Shown: in pieces, positions 32,214-41,856 of the stretch
Layout of the letters: the number at the start of each line of letters is the position of its first letter
Numbering within the stretch: the first letter of the stretch is position 1
Assembly (NCBI RefSeq): GCF_900110915.1
Contig: NZ_FOFG01000004.1
Span: 62,001-126,000 of the forward strand
Direction of reading: 5' to 3'
DNA length: 64,000 nucleotides
Origin: Faunimonas pinastri
GTDB taxonomy: Bacteria > Pseudomonadota > Alphaproteobacteria > Rhizobiales > Afifellaceae
Program-made: the position numbers and the translations under genes
The notes under the pieces: generated by a model
Databases searched by the model: none
What the model was told of the DNA's origin: nothing
The model's input: the letters and a program-made list of their open reading frames with translations, nothing else

Positions 32214-35200
32214 ATGAACCTGCGTGAGATGTCGCCGCCCCTGCCCCTTGATCGCCGTCCGGTGATCGTGGGGTGCTCGTGTCGGCTCCCCGGCGCGGCC
32301 AGCCCCGATGCGCTCTGGTCCCTGCTCAGCTCCGGCAGCTGCGCGATTACCGAGGTCACGGCCGAACGCTGGCCGTTGGAACGTTTCTGGCATCCGCGCC
32401 GCTCCGAACCCGGCTTCAGCTACACGCTCGCCGCCGGCCTCATCGACGCGCCCTACGATTTCGACCCCGCGCTCTTCAACATCTCGCCGCGCGAGGCGGA
32501 GGAGATCGACCCGCAGCAGCGCCTGCTCCTGGAACTCACCTGGGAGGCGCTGGAGGACGCTGGTATTCCGCCGTCGTCGCTGGCGGGCACGGAGACGGGC
32601 GTCTATGTCGGCGCCTCCGCGCTCGATTACGGCAGCCGGCAGGCAGCGGATCCCGCTTCCATCGGCAGCCATTTCATCGCCGGCAACACGCTGTCGATCG
32701 TCTCCAATCGCATCTCCCATGCCTTCGGCTTCACCGGGCCGAGCTTCACGCTGGATACCGCCTGCTCGTCCTCGCTGGTGGCGCTGAACCAGGCCGCGAT
32801 GGCGATCGAGAGCGGCGCTGTGGAGACGGCCATCGTCGCGGGCGTGAACCTGCTGCTCAGCCCCACCTCGTTCATCGGTTTCTCGCGCGCGGGCATGCTG
32901 TCGCCGACCGGTCTTTGCCGGCCCTTCGCCGCCGGGGCGGACGGCTATGTCCGCGCGGAAGGCGGCGCCGTCGTCGTGCTGCGCCGCGCCGACCTCGCTT
33001 CGGCCCGTGGCGAGCAGTCGCTGGCCACGATCCTCGGCACCGGCATCAATTCCGACGGCCGAACCGCCGGGTTGAGCCTGCCCTCCAGCAACGGGCAGCG
33101 AAGCCTGCTGGAACGGCTCTACCGCGAACGGGATGTCGATCCCGAAACGCTGGCTTTCGTGGAAGCGCATGGGACGGGCACGCGCGTCGGCGATCCCGCA
33201 GAGGCGGAAGCGATCGGCCGGGCGCTCGGCCTGGCGCGTTCGCGACCGCTGCCCATCGGCTCGGTCAAGTCCAACCTCGGCCATCTCGAACCCGCCTCCG
33301 GGCTCGCCGGCATCCTCAAGGCCGTGCTCGCCTTCCGGCATCGCAGCCTGCCGCGATCGCTGCATCTGGACGAGCTCAATCCGGATATCGACTTCGCCGC
33401 GCTCAATCTTTCGCCCGCGGAAGAAGCCGTCGATCTTTCCGGCCATGCCGGACCGCTGACGGCCGGCATCTCGTCCTTCGGCTTCGGCGGCACCAATGCC
33501 CATGCGATCCTGCAAGCACCGGACGTTTCCCGGCCGCCGGCTTCGTCGGGAGTCGACGAAGCGCCGCGCCTGCTCGTCATCTCCGCCCAGACGCAGACCG
33601 CGCTGGCAGAACTCGCCGGGCGGCATGCCGTCGCGCTGGAGAGGCGTTCACCCGAGGCGGTTGCCGGCGCCGCCGCGCACCGTCGCGATCTCCTGCCCCA
33701 CCGCTTGGCCGTACCGGTAACCGATGCGGCCGAAATGGCGGGCACGCTGAGTGCCTTCGCGGCCGGGACCGGCGGGCAGGAAGCACATGCCCGGTCCGGC
33801 AACCGCGATGCGCCGGTGGCCTTCGTCTATTCCGGCAATGCCTCGCAATGGGCGGGCATGGGCCGCGCCGCCTTTCGGCAGAACGCTGCATTTCACGCCC
33901 GCTTCACCGAGATCGCCGACCTCTATCTCCAACACGACGATCTCGCTCTGGTCGAGGCTTTGCACAGCGCCGATCTAAGGGCGCGGCTGCGCCGCGCGAC
34001 GGTCGCCCAGCCGCTGCTTTTCGCGCTGCAATCGGCGGCCACGATAGCCCTCGGGGAGGCGGGGCTACGGCCGGATGTCGTGCTCGGCCATTCCATCGGC
34101 GAGATCGCGGCGGCGGAGGCCGCCGGGGGGCTGGACCTGCAGCAGGCCGTCAAGCTGCTCCACCATCGCAGCCATCATCAGGAAGCGCTCTTCGGCAGGG
34201 GCGGCATGGCGGCCCTGAAGCTGCCGGCGGAAGAAGCGAGCACCTTCCTGGACGTAAACGGGCTCGACGACATCGCCATCGCCGCGATCAACAGCCCCAC
34301 GGCCGTCACCGTCGCAGGCTCCAGCGAGGCGCTGCAGCGGCTTCTCGACGCCGCCGCAAGGGCACGTGTCGCCTGCCGCTCGCTCGACCTCGCCTATCCG
34401 TTCCACTCCGCGTTGCTGGACCCGATCGAGGCGGAGTTCCGCGCAGCGGTCGGGAGCCTTGCTCCCCATGCGGGAAGCGTGCGCTTCGTCTCCACCGTCA
34501 CCGGCGACGTGCTGCCCGGTACGGCGCTCGACACGGATTACTGGTGGCGCAACATCCGAGAACCCGTGCGCTTCGGCGACGCCGTCGAAACGACTGAAAA
34601 GTTGGGTTGCCGCGTCTTCGTGGAGATTGGACCGCGCGCCGTCCTGGTGAACCACATGCGGGCGACACTGGCGGAAGCGGCATCGGAGACGGCCGTCATC
34701 CCAAGCTTCGGCCAGGGTGACCGGCAGGACGGACCGGACCCGATCTTCCACATCGTGACCCGCGCGGTACTCGCCGGTGGGCGAGCCGACCGGCGGCGGC
34801 TCTTCGGCTTGCCCCCGACAGGTCGCGTGGCGCTGCCCGCCTATCCCTGGGAGCACAAAAGCTTTCGCCTGCCAGCGTCCGTCGAAGCGACAGATACCCC
34901 CGCATTCGCCTCGCATCCGCTGATCGGGCGCCGCGACCGCGCCGATGCGCTGGAATGGCATACGCTGCTCGATACGGCGCTGGTGCCCTATCTCGCCGAG
35001 CACCGGCTGGAAGGCGAGCCCGTGCTGCCCGGCGCGGCTTTCGCCGAGATGCTGCTGGCCGCCGGACGCGACTGGCTGGGTGACGGTCCGCTCGCGGTGG
35101 AGGATCTCGACATCCTCCAGTCGCTGCCGCTGCCGGAAGGCGGGATGCGGGAGATCTCCGTGCGCCTTTCGCCGGAAACGCAGGTAGCCGAGATCTGGAG

Positions 35201-38200
35201 CCGGCCCCGCTTTGCGGCGGAATGGGCGCTTCACGCGCGCGGCCGCATTTCCTGGCTGAGCGCCGAACCCGGCCCGTTTCCAGCCTTCGCCTCGCCGGTG
35301 CAGGAGCACGATCCCGAGGCGATCTACAGGCTGGCGGAGAGCCTCGGCCTCTCCTACGGCCCGGCGTTCCGGCTGGTGGAAGCCGCGCGCAAGAGCGACG
35401 AACTCCTGGAGCTGGATCTAGCCCCGGAGCACGCGGAGAACGGCCTCTCTCCGCTGTCGCACGTGCTGCATCCGACCGTGCTCGACGCCGCCCTGCACGG
35501 GCTTTTCCTCTGCTATCGTCCCCGAGATATCGAGGAGCATCGCTCCTATCTGCCGGTGCGCTTCGGCTCGCTGCGGGTGCATCGACCGGGCGCCACCATC
35601 GCCCGCGCCTTCGTGCAAGTGGACCACCACACCGACCGCTCGCTGGCCGTCTCCATCGTGCTGGTCACACCGGATGGCCATGTCGCGGCGGAACTTCGCG
35701 ACCTGCGCCTGCGCGCGGCGATCCTCGTTCGCCGGTCGGAGGAACTGTTCTTCCGCTTCGACGAAAAGCCGGTTCCCCGGCCGGTCCCCGCGCTTGCCGA
35801 AAAGGTTCTCGCGGCGGTCGACCAGGGGCCGCACGATCAGACGGAAGAGGACTGGCTGCTTCTGACCGCCTTTGCCCGCTCGCTGACCCATCGTTCACTG
35901 ACGACTCTCGCCGGAGTGGAGGCTTTCCGGCTGGACGATCTCATCGCGGCGGGCCGCCTGGCCCCCACGGCACTGCCCTTCGCCGCGAGCTTGCTGGACG
36001 GGCTGGAAGGTGCGGGGCTTGCCGAAGGAACCGACGGCCAGTGGCGGCTCGCGGCCGAAAGCGGCTTGCCGGAACCGGAAAGCCTGGCACTGACGCTGCT
36101 TGCCGACCATCCGCACCGCGCGCTGGAAGCCACACTCGCGGCCCGGCTCGCGGCGGATCTGGATACGATCTGGCAAAGCGGTGAGCGGCTGACCTACCGC
36201 ACCTCCGTCATCGAGCAGATCGGGACGCACTCCCTCTTTGTCTCCGGCGCGCTTCAAACGCTTCGCCGGGCCGTGCAGGCCGCCGTCGAGACGGCACAGC
36301 CTCAGCCGCTCCGGGTGCTCGTGGCCGAACCCGGCAGTGCCGGCGTCGTCGCGACGCTCGCGCCCCTACACCGGTCGGGCCGCATCGATCTCGTGCTCGC
36401 GGGCCTCGATGCCGATCACCTCCGCGCGGCAGCCATGGCGGCCGGCAACTTGCCCTCATTGCTTCTCGATCCGGCGACGGGACCGGGCGACCAGCCGTTC
36501 CACATGCTGCTGGTCGGCCCGCAGGATTTCGCTCCGTCCGACCAGCCGATCGACTGGCCCGACTTGCTGGGCGCGGCCGGGGCGGCGCTGCTGCCGGAGG
36601 GCGTCGTGCTTGCGGCGCAGCCCGAGCCCGATCTCGTATCGGAACTCTTCCTCGGCAGTGCCATGGCCGCGTCGGCTCGGGAGGCAGAGCGGGCGCGTTT
36701 CGCTCCGGGCGATGCAGACTTCCATGCTCTGCTGGCGCAGGCGCGGTTCCGCGAACTTCAGGAGAAGATGCTGCCCGGCAACGGCCGGCGCTCCTTCCTG
36801 TTCTTCGGCAAGGCGCCCGAGCGTGTCGCCGCAGCCGAAGGCGCGACGCCGGTTCGGATCTTCGGTTCGGACAAGGACTGGACGCGCTGCCTCCAGAGCG
36901 CGCTGGAGGCGCAGGGACGCGCGGTGCAATCGAGCCCTCTCCCCTTCGATGCGGCGCAGCCATTCGACTGGACCGAGGCGCTCGAAAGCTGCGGCGAAAC
37001 ACCGTCGGATCTCGTCCTCGCCTGCAACTGGGACGCGGCTGGCAGGGAGGCCTTGGGTGCCACCATGCTCCGCGCCGCCGCCCTGCTGGAGGCTGCACGC
37101 GCGGCGACAAACACGCATCGCCTGTGGCTTCTCTCCCTGACGGAAGCGAACGGCCATGCCGAACAGCTGGCCGCCGCCTTTCGCGCCTTCGCCCGCGTGG
37201 CGATGAACGAATATTCCGACCTCGATCTCCGGCTGGCCGAGATCGCCCTCGACGCCGATCCCGGAAAATCCGCAGCAGCATTCGCAGCCGTCGCGGTCGA
37301 TCCCGACGCTGACCGCGAATGGACGATCCGCGGCGACGCCGTCACCGTTCAGCGAGCGGTGCGAGGCCTTTCCCCGAGCGGCAAGGAAGCTCCGCTCGCG
37401 GATGCCGCCCGGCTGGATTTCAGCACCGGCGGCGGGCGTGAGCGCGTGACGTGGCAGGCGGCGGGGCGGCGAGTGCCCGGGCGGGGCGAGGTGGAAATCC
37501 GGATCGCCGCCAGCGGCATCAACTTCCGCGACGTGATGTTCGCCATGGGCCTCCTGCCGGACGAGATTCTGGAAGGCGGGTTTGCCGGCCCGGTCCTCGG
37601 CTTCGAAGCGACGGGAACCGTGGAGCGCGTCGGGCCCGGGGTGACATCGCTGAAGCCCGGCGACCGCGTCATGAGCTTCGGCTCCGGCGCTTTCGGCACG
37701 CACATGACCGTGCCGGAAGGCATGGCCGTCACGATCCCCGGCGGGCTCGGGCTTGAGGAAGCCGCGACGCTGCCCGTCGCCTTCACCACAGCATGGTACG
37801 CGCTGGTCGAGCTTGCGCGGCTGAAGCGGCGGGACTGGGTGCTGATCCATGGAGCGGCCGGCGGCGTGGGACTGGCGGCCCTGCAGATCGCGAAATGGCG
37901 CGGAGCCAGGGTCGTCGCGACCGCCGGCTCGGAGGACAAGCGTGCTCTGGCCCGTCTGCTCGGCGCGGACATCGTGCTGGATTCCCGCTCCCTCGCCTTT
38001 GCCGAAACGATCCGCCGCGAGATCGGCGGCGTCGATGTCGTGCTGAACTCGCTTTCCGGCGCCGCGATGGAAGCGAGCCTGAGGGTGTTGAAGCCGTTCG
38101 GTCGGTTCCTGGAGCTCGGCAAGCGGGATTACGTGGCGGGCACGCACATGCCGCTTCGTCCCTTCCGGCAGAACCTCACCTATTTCGGCGTCGATCTCGA

Positions 38201-39677
38201 CCAGCTTCTGGCACACGATCCGAAACTCGCGACGCGCATGATCCGCGACCTCGGCCGCCTCTTCGAGAAGAACGCGCTGATGCCGCTGCCCTTCCGCAGC
38301 TTCGCCGCCGAGGATGTCGGCGCGGCCTTCACGTTGATGCAGCGCTCCGGGCATGTCGGCAAGGTGCTGCTCCGTCCGCCGCTAGCGATGCCGGCCCGAG
38401 CCGGCGGGAAGGCGGCGTTCAAGGCTGCGGCGAACGGCGCGCACCTCGTGGTCGGCGGTACCGGCGGCTTCGGCTTCGAAACGGTGGAATGGCTGGCCGA
38501 ACAAGGCGCGCGGACGATCGTCGCGGCGTCGCGGCGCGGGCGTTTCGCCGAAGAGATGGAAGCGCGCGTCGCCGCCATGCGGGCGAAGGGTGTGACGGTC
38601 GTCGCGGTTACGCTCGATGTGACCGACAAGGCGGCGGTGGATGCGGTGCTGTTGGAGCTTCGCGAGGAACATGGCCGCATCGCCGGCATCGTCCATGCCG
38701 CCATGGTGCTGGAAGACGGGTTGATCGCGGATCTCCGGCCCGGAACCCTTCAGGCGGTGCTTTCGCCCAAGATCGACGGCGCGCTCCATCTGGATGCCGC
38801 GAGCCGGGCCGCGCCGCTCGATTATTTCGTGCTCTATTCCTCGGTGACGACGATGATCGGCAATCCCGGCCAGGGCGCCTACGTCGCCGCCAACGCCTTT
38901 CTTGAAGACCTCGCGCGGCAGCGGCGACGGGACGGATTTCCGGCGCTCGCGGTCGGCTGGGGCCCGATCCTCGACGCCGGTGTTCTCGCGCGCAGCGCCG
39001 AGACCGGCACGAAGCTCGCGCGCCGCGCCGGCAATATGGGCCTGAAGGCACGCGAGGCGCTGGACCAGCTCGGCCGCCTGCTCGCAGCCGACGCCGACCA
39101 TCCCGCCAGAGCCGCGATCGTTTGCGCGCCGCTCGACTTCGGTGGGGTGCTGACGGAATTGCCGACGCTGCGCTCGCCGACATTTTCCGGGCTGGTGCAG
39201 CGGGGAAGCGGCGCGCGCGGGGGCGACGACATCGACCTCCTCGCCTTGATCGAAGGCAGGACGGACGCGGAGGCGCGCGACCTCGTGACGACGTTGCTGG
39301 CGCACGAACTTTCAGCCGTGCTCCGGCTGCCGGCCGCCGAGATCGACCTCAAGCGCCCCCTCGCCGATCTCGGCATGGACTCGCTGATGGGCATCGAACT
39401 TCGCATGGGCATCGAGAAGCGCTTCGCGCTGGAACTGCCGCAGATCGCGATCACGGCGGGCAAGTCGCTGACGGAGATCGCCCAGACCATCCTGGCGCAG
39501 GCCAGGACCGGCGGCGCGGCGGATATGCCGGAAGCCGCAGCCGGGATCACGGGTCGGAGCGGCGCGGTCCTGCTCGCCCGGCACGGCGGCGGGTCGATGG
39601 ACAGGAACGCGGAGGCGGATGCGCTGGCCGTTGCGGTCGAGGAAAAGCGGCTGACGCTGGAAAGGCTGGCCTCATGA
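32214..39677 (+). CDS. rkpA: Reducing type I polyketide synthase (RkpA-like), KS-AT-DH-pseudoMT/KR-ER-KR-ACP
   Basis: This 2,487-residue multidomain enzyme has a KS (about 15-440) with Cys184 in DTACSSS, His319 in EAHGTGT and His357 in KSNLGH; an AT (about 540-850) with Ser627 in GHSIGE; and a DH (about 900-1180) with His930 in a HxxxGxxxxP motif and Asp1091. Residues about 1200-1730 contain no intact catalytic motif and resemble inactive methyltransferase and ketoreductase structural domains. ER is about 1740-2060 with GAAGGVGLAALQ. KR is about 2070-2320 with GGTGGFG and YVAAN. ACP has the phosphopantetheine Ser2390 in GMDSL. No thioesterase is present. With the downstream oxoamine synthase it matches rkpA-rkpG of the rhizobial rkp-1 capsule region, thought to make a lipid for capsule assembly. 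Confidence 0.93.
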   Translation: MNLREMSPPLPLDRRPVIVGCSCRLPGAASPDALWSLLSSGSCAITEVTAERWPLERFWHPRRSEPGFSYTLAAGLIDAPYDFDPALFNISPREAEEIDPQQRLLLELTWEALEDAGIPPSSLAGTETGVYVGASALDYGSRQAADPASIGSHFIAGNTLSIVSNRISHAFGFTGPSFTLDTACSSSLVALNQAAMAIESGAVETAIVAGVNLLLSPTSFIGFSRAGMLSPTGLCRPFAAGADGYVRAEGGAVVVLRRADLASARGEQSLATILGTGINSDGRTAGLSLPSSNGQRSLLERLYRERDVDPETLAFVEAHGTGTRVGDPAEAEAIGRALGLARSRPLPIGSVKSNLGHLEPASGLAGILKAVLAFRHRSLPRSLHLDELNPDIDFAALNLSPAEEAVDLSGHAGPLTAGISSFGFGGTNAHAILQAPDVSRPPASSGVDEAPRLLVISAQTQTALAELAGRHAVALERRSPEAVAGAAAHRRDLLPHRLAVPVTDAAEMAGTLSAFAAGTGGQEAHARSGNRDAPVAFVYSGNASQWAGMGRAAFRQNAAFHARFTEIADLYLQHDDLALVEALHSADLRARLRRATVAQPLLFALQSAATIALGEAGLRPDVVLGHSIGEIAAAEAAGGLDLQQAVKLLHHRSHHQEALFGRGGMAALKLPAEEASTFLDVNGLDDIAIAAINSPTAVTVAGSSEALQRLLDAAARARVACRSLDLAYPFHSALLDPIEAEFRAAVGSLAPHAGSVRFVSTVTGDVLPGTALDTDYWWRNIREPVRFGDAVETTEKLGCRVFVEIGPRAVLVNHMRATLAEAASETAVIPSFGQGDRQDGPDPIFHIVTRAVLAGGRADRRRLFGLPPTGRVALPAYPWEHKSFRLPASVEATDTPAFASHPLIGRRDRADALEWHTLLDTALVPYLAEHRLEGEPVLPGAAFAEMLLAAGRDWLGDGPLAVEDLDILQSLPLPEGGMREISVRLSPETQVAEIWSRPRFAAEWALHARGRISWLSAEPGPFPAFASPVQEHDPEAIYRLAESLGLSYGPAFRLVEAARKSDELLELDLAPEHAENGLSPLSHVLHPTVLDAALHGLFLCYRPRDIEEHRSYLPVRFGSLRVHRPGATIARAFVQVDHHTDRSLAVSIVLVTPDGHVAAELRDLRLRAAILVRRSEELFFRFDEKPVPRPVPALAEKVLAAVDQGPHDQTEEDWLLLTAFARSLTHRSLTTLAGVEAFRLDDLIAAGRLAPTALPFAASLLDGLEGAGLAEGTDGQWRLAAESGLPEPESLALTLLADHPHRALEATLAARLAADLDTIWQSGERLTYRTSVIEQIGTHSLFVSGALQTLRRAVQAAVETAQPQPLRVLVAEPGSAGVVATLAPLHRSGRIDLVLAGLDADHLRAAAMAAGNLPSLLLDPATGPGDQPFHMLLVGPQDFAPSDQPIDWPDLLGAAGAALLPEGVVLAAQPEPDLVSELFLGSAMAASAREAERARFAPGDADFHALLAQARFRELQEKMLPGNGRRSFLFFGKAPERVAAAEGATPVRIFGSDKDWTRCLQSALEAQGRAVQSSPLPFDAAQPFDWTEALESCGETPSDLVLACNWDAAGREALGATMLRAAALLEAARAATNTHRLWLLSLTEANGHAEQLAAAFRAFARVAMNEYSDLDLRLAEIALDADPGKSAAAFAAVAVDPDADREWTIRGDAVTVQRAVRGLSPSGKEAPLADAARLDFSTGGGRERVTWQAAGRRVPGRGEVEIRIAASGINFRDVMFAMGLLPDEILEGGFAGPVLGFEATGTVERVGPGVTSLKPGDRVMSFGSGAFGTHMTVPEGMAVTIPGGLGLEEAATLPVAFTTAWYALVELARLKRRDWVLIHGAAGGVGLAALQIAKWRGARVVATAGSEDKRALARLLGADIVLDSRSLAFAETIRREIGGVDVVLNSLSGAAMEASLRVLKPFGRFLELGKRDYVAGTHMPLRPFRQNLTYFGVDLDQLLAHDPKLATRMIRDLGRLFEKNALMPLPFRSFAAEDVGAAFTLMQRSGHVGKVLLRPPLAMPARAGGKAAFKAAANGAHLVVGGTGGFGFETVEWLAEQGARTIVAASRRGRFAEEMEARVAAMRAKGVTVVAVTLDVTDKAAVDAVLLELREEHGRIAGIVHAAMVLEDGLIADLRPGTLQAVLSPKIDGALHLDAASRAAPLDYFVLYSSVTTMIGNPGQGAYVAANAFLEDLARQRRRDGFPALAVGWGPILDAGVLARSAETGTKLARRAGNMGLKAREALDQLGRLLAADADHPARAAIVCAPLDFGGVLTELPTLRSPTFSGLVQRGSGARGGDDIDLLALIEGRTDAEARDLVTTLLAHELSAVLRLPAAEIDLKRPLADLGMDSLMGIELRMGIEKRFALELPQIAITAGKSLTEIAQTILAQARTGGAADMPEAAAGITGRSGAVLLARHGGGSMDRNAEADALAVAVEEKRLTLERLAS

Positions 39678-41065
39678 GCCGCCCCCCGCATACGCGGCTT
39701 TCAGGCGACGCCAAACAGGCGCTTTTCGCCTCGCTGAAGACCGGCAAGCCGTCGGAAGCGACATCCCGCAAGCGTGCCGCTGATCGATCGGCTCCGGCGC
39801 GAAGCTATGACACATCCTTCGAGTCGCTGCCCGGCTTCCGGGAAGCGCAGGTGCAGCGCGCGGCGGCCGAACTCTTCGGCGTCGGAAACCCCTTCTACCG
39901 CCTGCATACGACGCAAGCGGGCGCGAGAAGCGAGATCGACGGCAAGCCGGTCCTGAACTTCGCTTCCTACGATTATCTCGGGCTCAATGCCGAAACGGAG
40001 GTGCAGGAGGCGGCGCGGGCGGCGATCTCAGAATGGGGCACCAGCGTTTCCGCCAGCCGCATCACGGCGGGTGAGCGGCCGTTCCATCGGGAACTGGAGG
40101 CCGAGCTTGCCGCCGTCTACGAGGCCGAGGCGGCTTTGGTCTTCGTCAGCGGGCATGCGACCAACATCTCGGTCATCTCGCAGCTTGTTGGCCCTGGCGA
40201 CCTGATCCTGCACGACGCGCTGATCCACAACAGCGCGGTGGTCGGGGCGCAACTTTCCGGCGCGCAACGCCGGACGTTTCCGCACAACGACATGGATGCG
40301 CTGGAGGCGATGCTCCGCGCCGAGCGCGACAGCTTCGGGCGGGTGCTGGTCGTCACCGAGGGGCTCTTCTCCATGGACGGAGACAGCCCCGATCTTGCGC
40401 GCCTGATCGAGCTGAAGACCCGCTTCGGCGCGTGGCTGATGGTCGACGACGCGCACGGGCTGGGCGTGCTCGGCCGCACCGGCCGGGGTCTGGCCGAGCA
40501 TTGCGGCGTCGATCCCGGTGGCGTCGATATCTGGATGGGCACGCTGTCCAAGACGCTGGCGAGTTGCGGCGGCTATATCGCCGGCAAGGCCGCCCTCGTC
40601 GACTACCTCAAGTTCACCGCACCGGGTTTCGTCTATTCCGTCGGCATTCCCGCGCCCGCCGCGACCGCGTCGCTTGCCGCGCTCCGGATGATGCGCCAGG
40701 AGCCCGAACGCGCCGCGCGATTGCAGGAAAACGGCCGCCTTTTCCTGGAGCTCGCATGCGCAGCCGGCCTCGACACCGGCACCAGCAACGGCCATTGCGT
40801 GGTGCCGGTCATCCTGGGCGACAGCCTAAGAACGGCGGTGCTGGCACAGCGACTGCTGGCGCGCGGGATCAACGCCGTGCCGATCATCCCGCCCGCCGTG
40901 CCGGAAAAGGCCGCACGGCTGCGCTTCTTCATCTCCTCCACGCATCGTCCCGAGGATCTCAGGCAGGCCGTTTCCGGGGTGCGCGAAGAGGTGGACGGCC
41001 TGGACCGCGACGGCATCTCGCTCGCCAATCTCGGCGCGCTGGCCGGGGGATTGGCCGGCCGCTGA
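39674..41065 (+). CDS. rkpG: Alpha-oxoamine synthase (RkpG-like)
   Basis: This 463-residue PLP enzyme of the 8-amino-7-oxononanoate synthase / serine palmitoyltransferase family contains NFASYDYLGL, SRITAGERPFHRELE, VDDAHGLGVLG and the PLP Lys293 in TLSKTLASCGGY. An extra N-terminal region of about 65 residues precedes the catalytic core. It overlaps the PKS stop by ATGA, so the two proteins are made together. The natural inference is that it takes the acyl chain off the PKS carrier protein by decarboxylative condensation with an amino acid, giving an alpha-amino ketone; this would also explain why the PKS has no thioesterase. The amino acid partner is unknown. Confidence 0.92.
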   Translation: MSRPPHTRLSGDAKQALFASLKTGKPSEATSRKRAADRSAPARSYDTSFESLPGFREAQVQRAAAELFGVGNPFYRLHTTQAGARSEIDGKPVLNFASYDYLGLNAETEVQEAARAAISEWGTSVSASRITAGERPFHRELEAELAAVYEAEAALVFVSGHATNISVISQLVGPGDLILHDALIHNSAVVGAQLSGAQRRTFPHNDMDALEAMLRAERDSFGRVLVVTEGLFSMDGDSPDLARLIELKTRFGAWLMVDDAHGLGVLGRTGRGLAEHCGVDPGGVDIWMGTLSKTLASCGGYIAGKAALVDYLKFTAPGFVYSVGIPAPAATASLAALRMMRQEPERAARLQENGRLFLELACAAGLDTGTSNGHCVVPVILGDSLRTAVLAQRLLARGINAVPIIPPAVPEKAARLRFFISSTHRPEDLRQAVSGVREEVDGLDRDGISLANLGALAGGLAGR

Positions 41066-41067
41066 CC

Positions 41068-41856
41068 TCAGTCGCGTCCTTTCTCCACGGTGAAGCGGAA
41101 GAGCGTGTCGACGACGGCGTTGCGCAGAATGCGCGGCACGAGGTGGCCGAGGCGGATCAGCCAGACAAGCGGCCATGGAAACGCCAGCACCAGTCTTCCC
41201 CGCGCCGTCGCATCGGCAATGCGGCGGGCGGCGTCCGCCGCGCTCACCTCAAAGGGGCGCCAGCCCTTGTAGCTCTCCGTCATGCCGGTCGCGATGAAGC
41301 CGGGACAGGCGATCGTGACCGTGACGCCGAAGGGTCGGAGCCAGCCGGCAAGCGCATGACCCCAGGCGGCAAGACCCGCCTTGCTGGCGCTGTAGGCCGG
41401 CTGGTCCGGCATCGGCTCCATCGCGGCCAATGAGGAAATCAGGGTGATCGCGCCTTGCCGTCTCGCGCGCATCGGCTCCAGCAGCGGCGTGACAGTGGCC
41501 GCCGCGCCTTCCAGATTGACGCGGAACTGCTCGATCGCGGCATCCAGAGGTTCCGCCGAGCGGCCCGGGCCGAGGCTCGCTTCCACCCCTGCATTGGCGA
41601 TGACGAGATCCACCGGGAAGACTGCATCGAAGGCGAGAAGCCGGGCGGCCAGTGCCTCGGTTTCGCGAATGTCGATGGCAGCGATTTCCACGCTGGCCCC
41701 GGCGGCGCGGCAAGTTTCCGCGACGCCGGTCAGCCGCCCTTCATCGCGGCCGATCAGCAGCAGCGTTACGCCGGGACGGGCATGGTGCCGGGCCAGCGCC
41801 GCACCGAGCCCGCTGGAGGCCCCGGTGATCACGATCGCGCGAAAGTCTCGCTTCAT
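41068..41856 (-). CDS. rkpH: SDR-family reductase (RkpH-like)
   Basis: This 262-residue classical SDR has TGASSGLGAALA, IANAGVE, the catalytic Ser in ISSLAAM and YSASK with the active Tyr and Lys. C-terminally there is a hydrophobic stretch (about 230-260) that may sit on the membrane, as in 3-ketosphinganine reductases and RkpH. In this context the substrate could be the ketone produced by the oxoamine synthase. It is coupled to the KpsS-like gene upstream (ATGA) and ends 2 bases from the convergent oxoamine synthase stop, leaving no room for a terminator. Confidence 0.87.
   Translation of the reverse strand: MKRDFRAIVITGASSGLGAALARHHARPGVTLLLIGRDEGRLTGVAETCRAAGASVEIAAIDIRETEALAARLLAFDAVFPVDLVIANAGVEASLGPGRSAEPLDAAIEQFRVNLEGAAATVTPLLEPMRARRQGAITLISSLAAMEPMPDQPAYSASKAGLAAWGHALAGWLRPFGVTVTIACPGFIATGMTESYKGWRPFEVSAADAARRIADATARGRLVLAFPWPLVWLIRLGHLVPRILRNAVVDTLFRFTVEKGRD

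Noticed and set aside
36456-38354. 632-codon minus-strand ORF opposite the PKS
   Set aside because: It runs across the inactive and ER domains of a well-supported PKS and has shadow-type composition and no recognisable domain.
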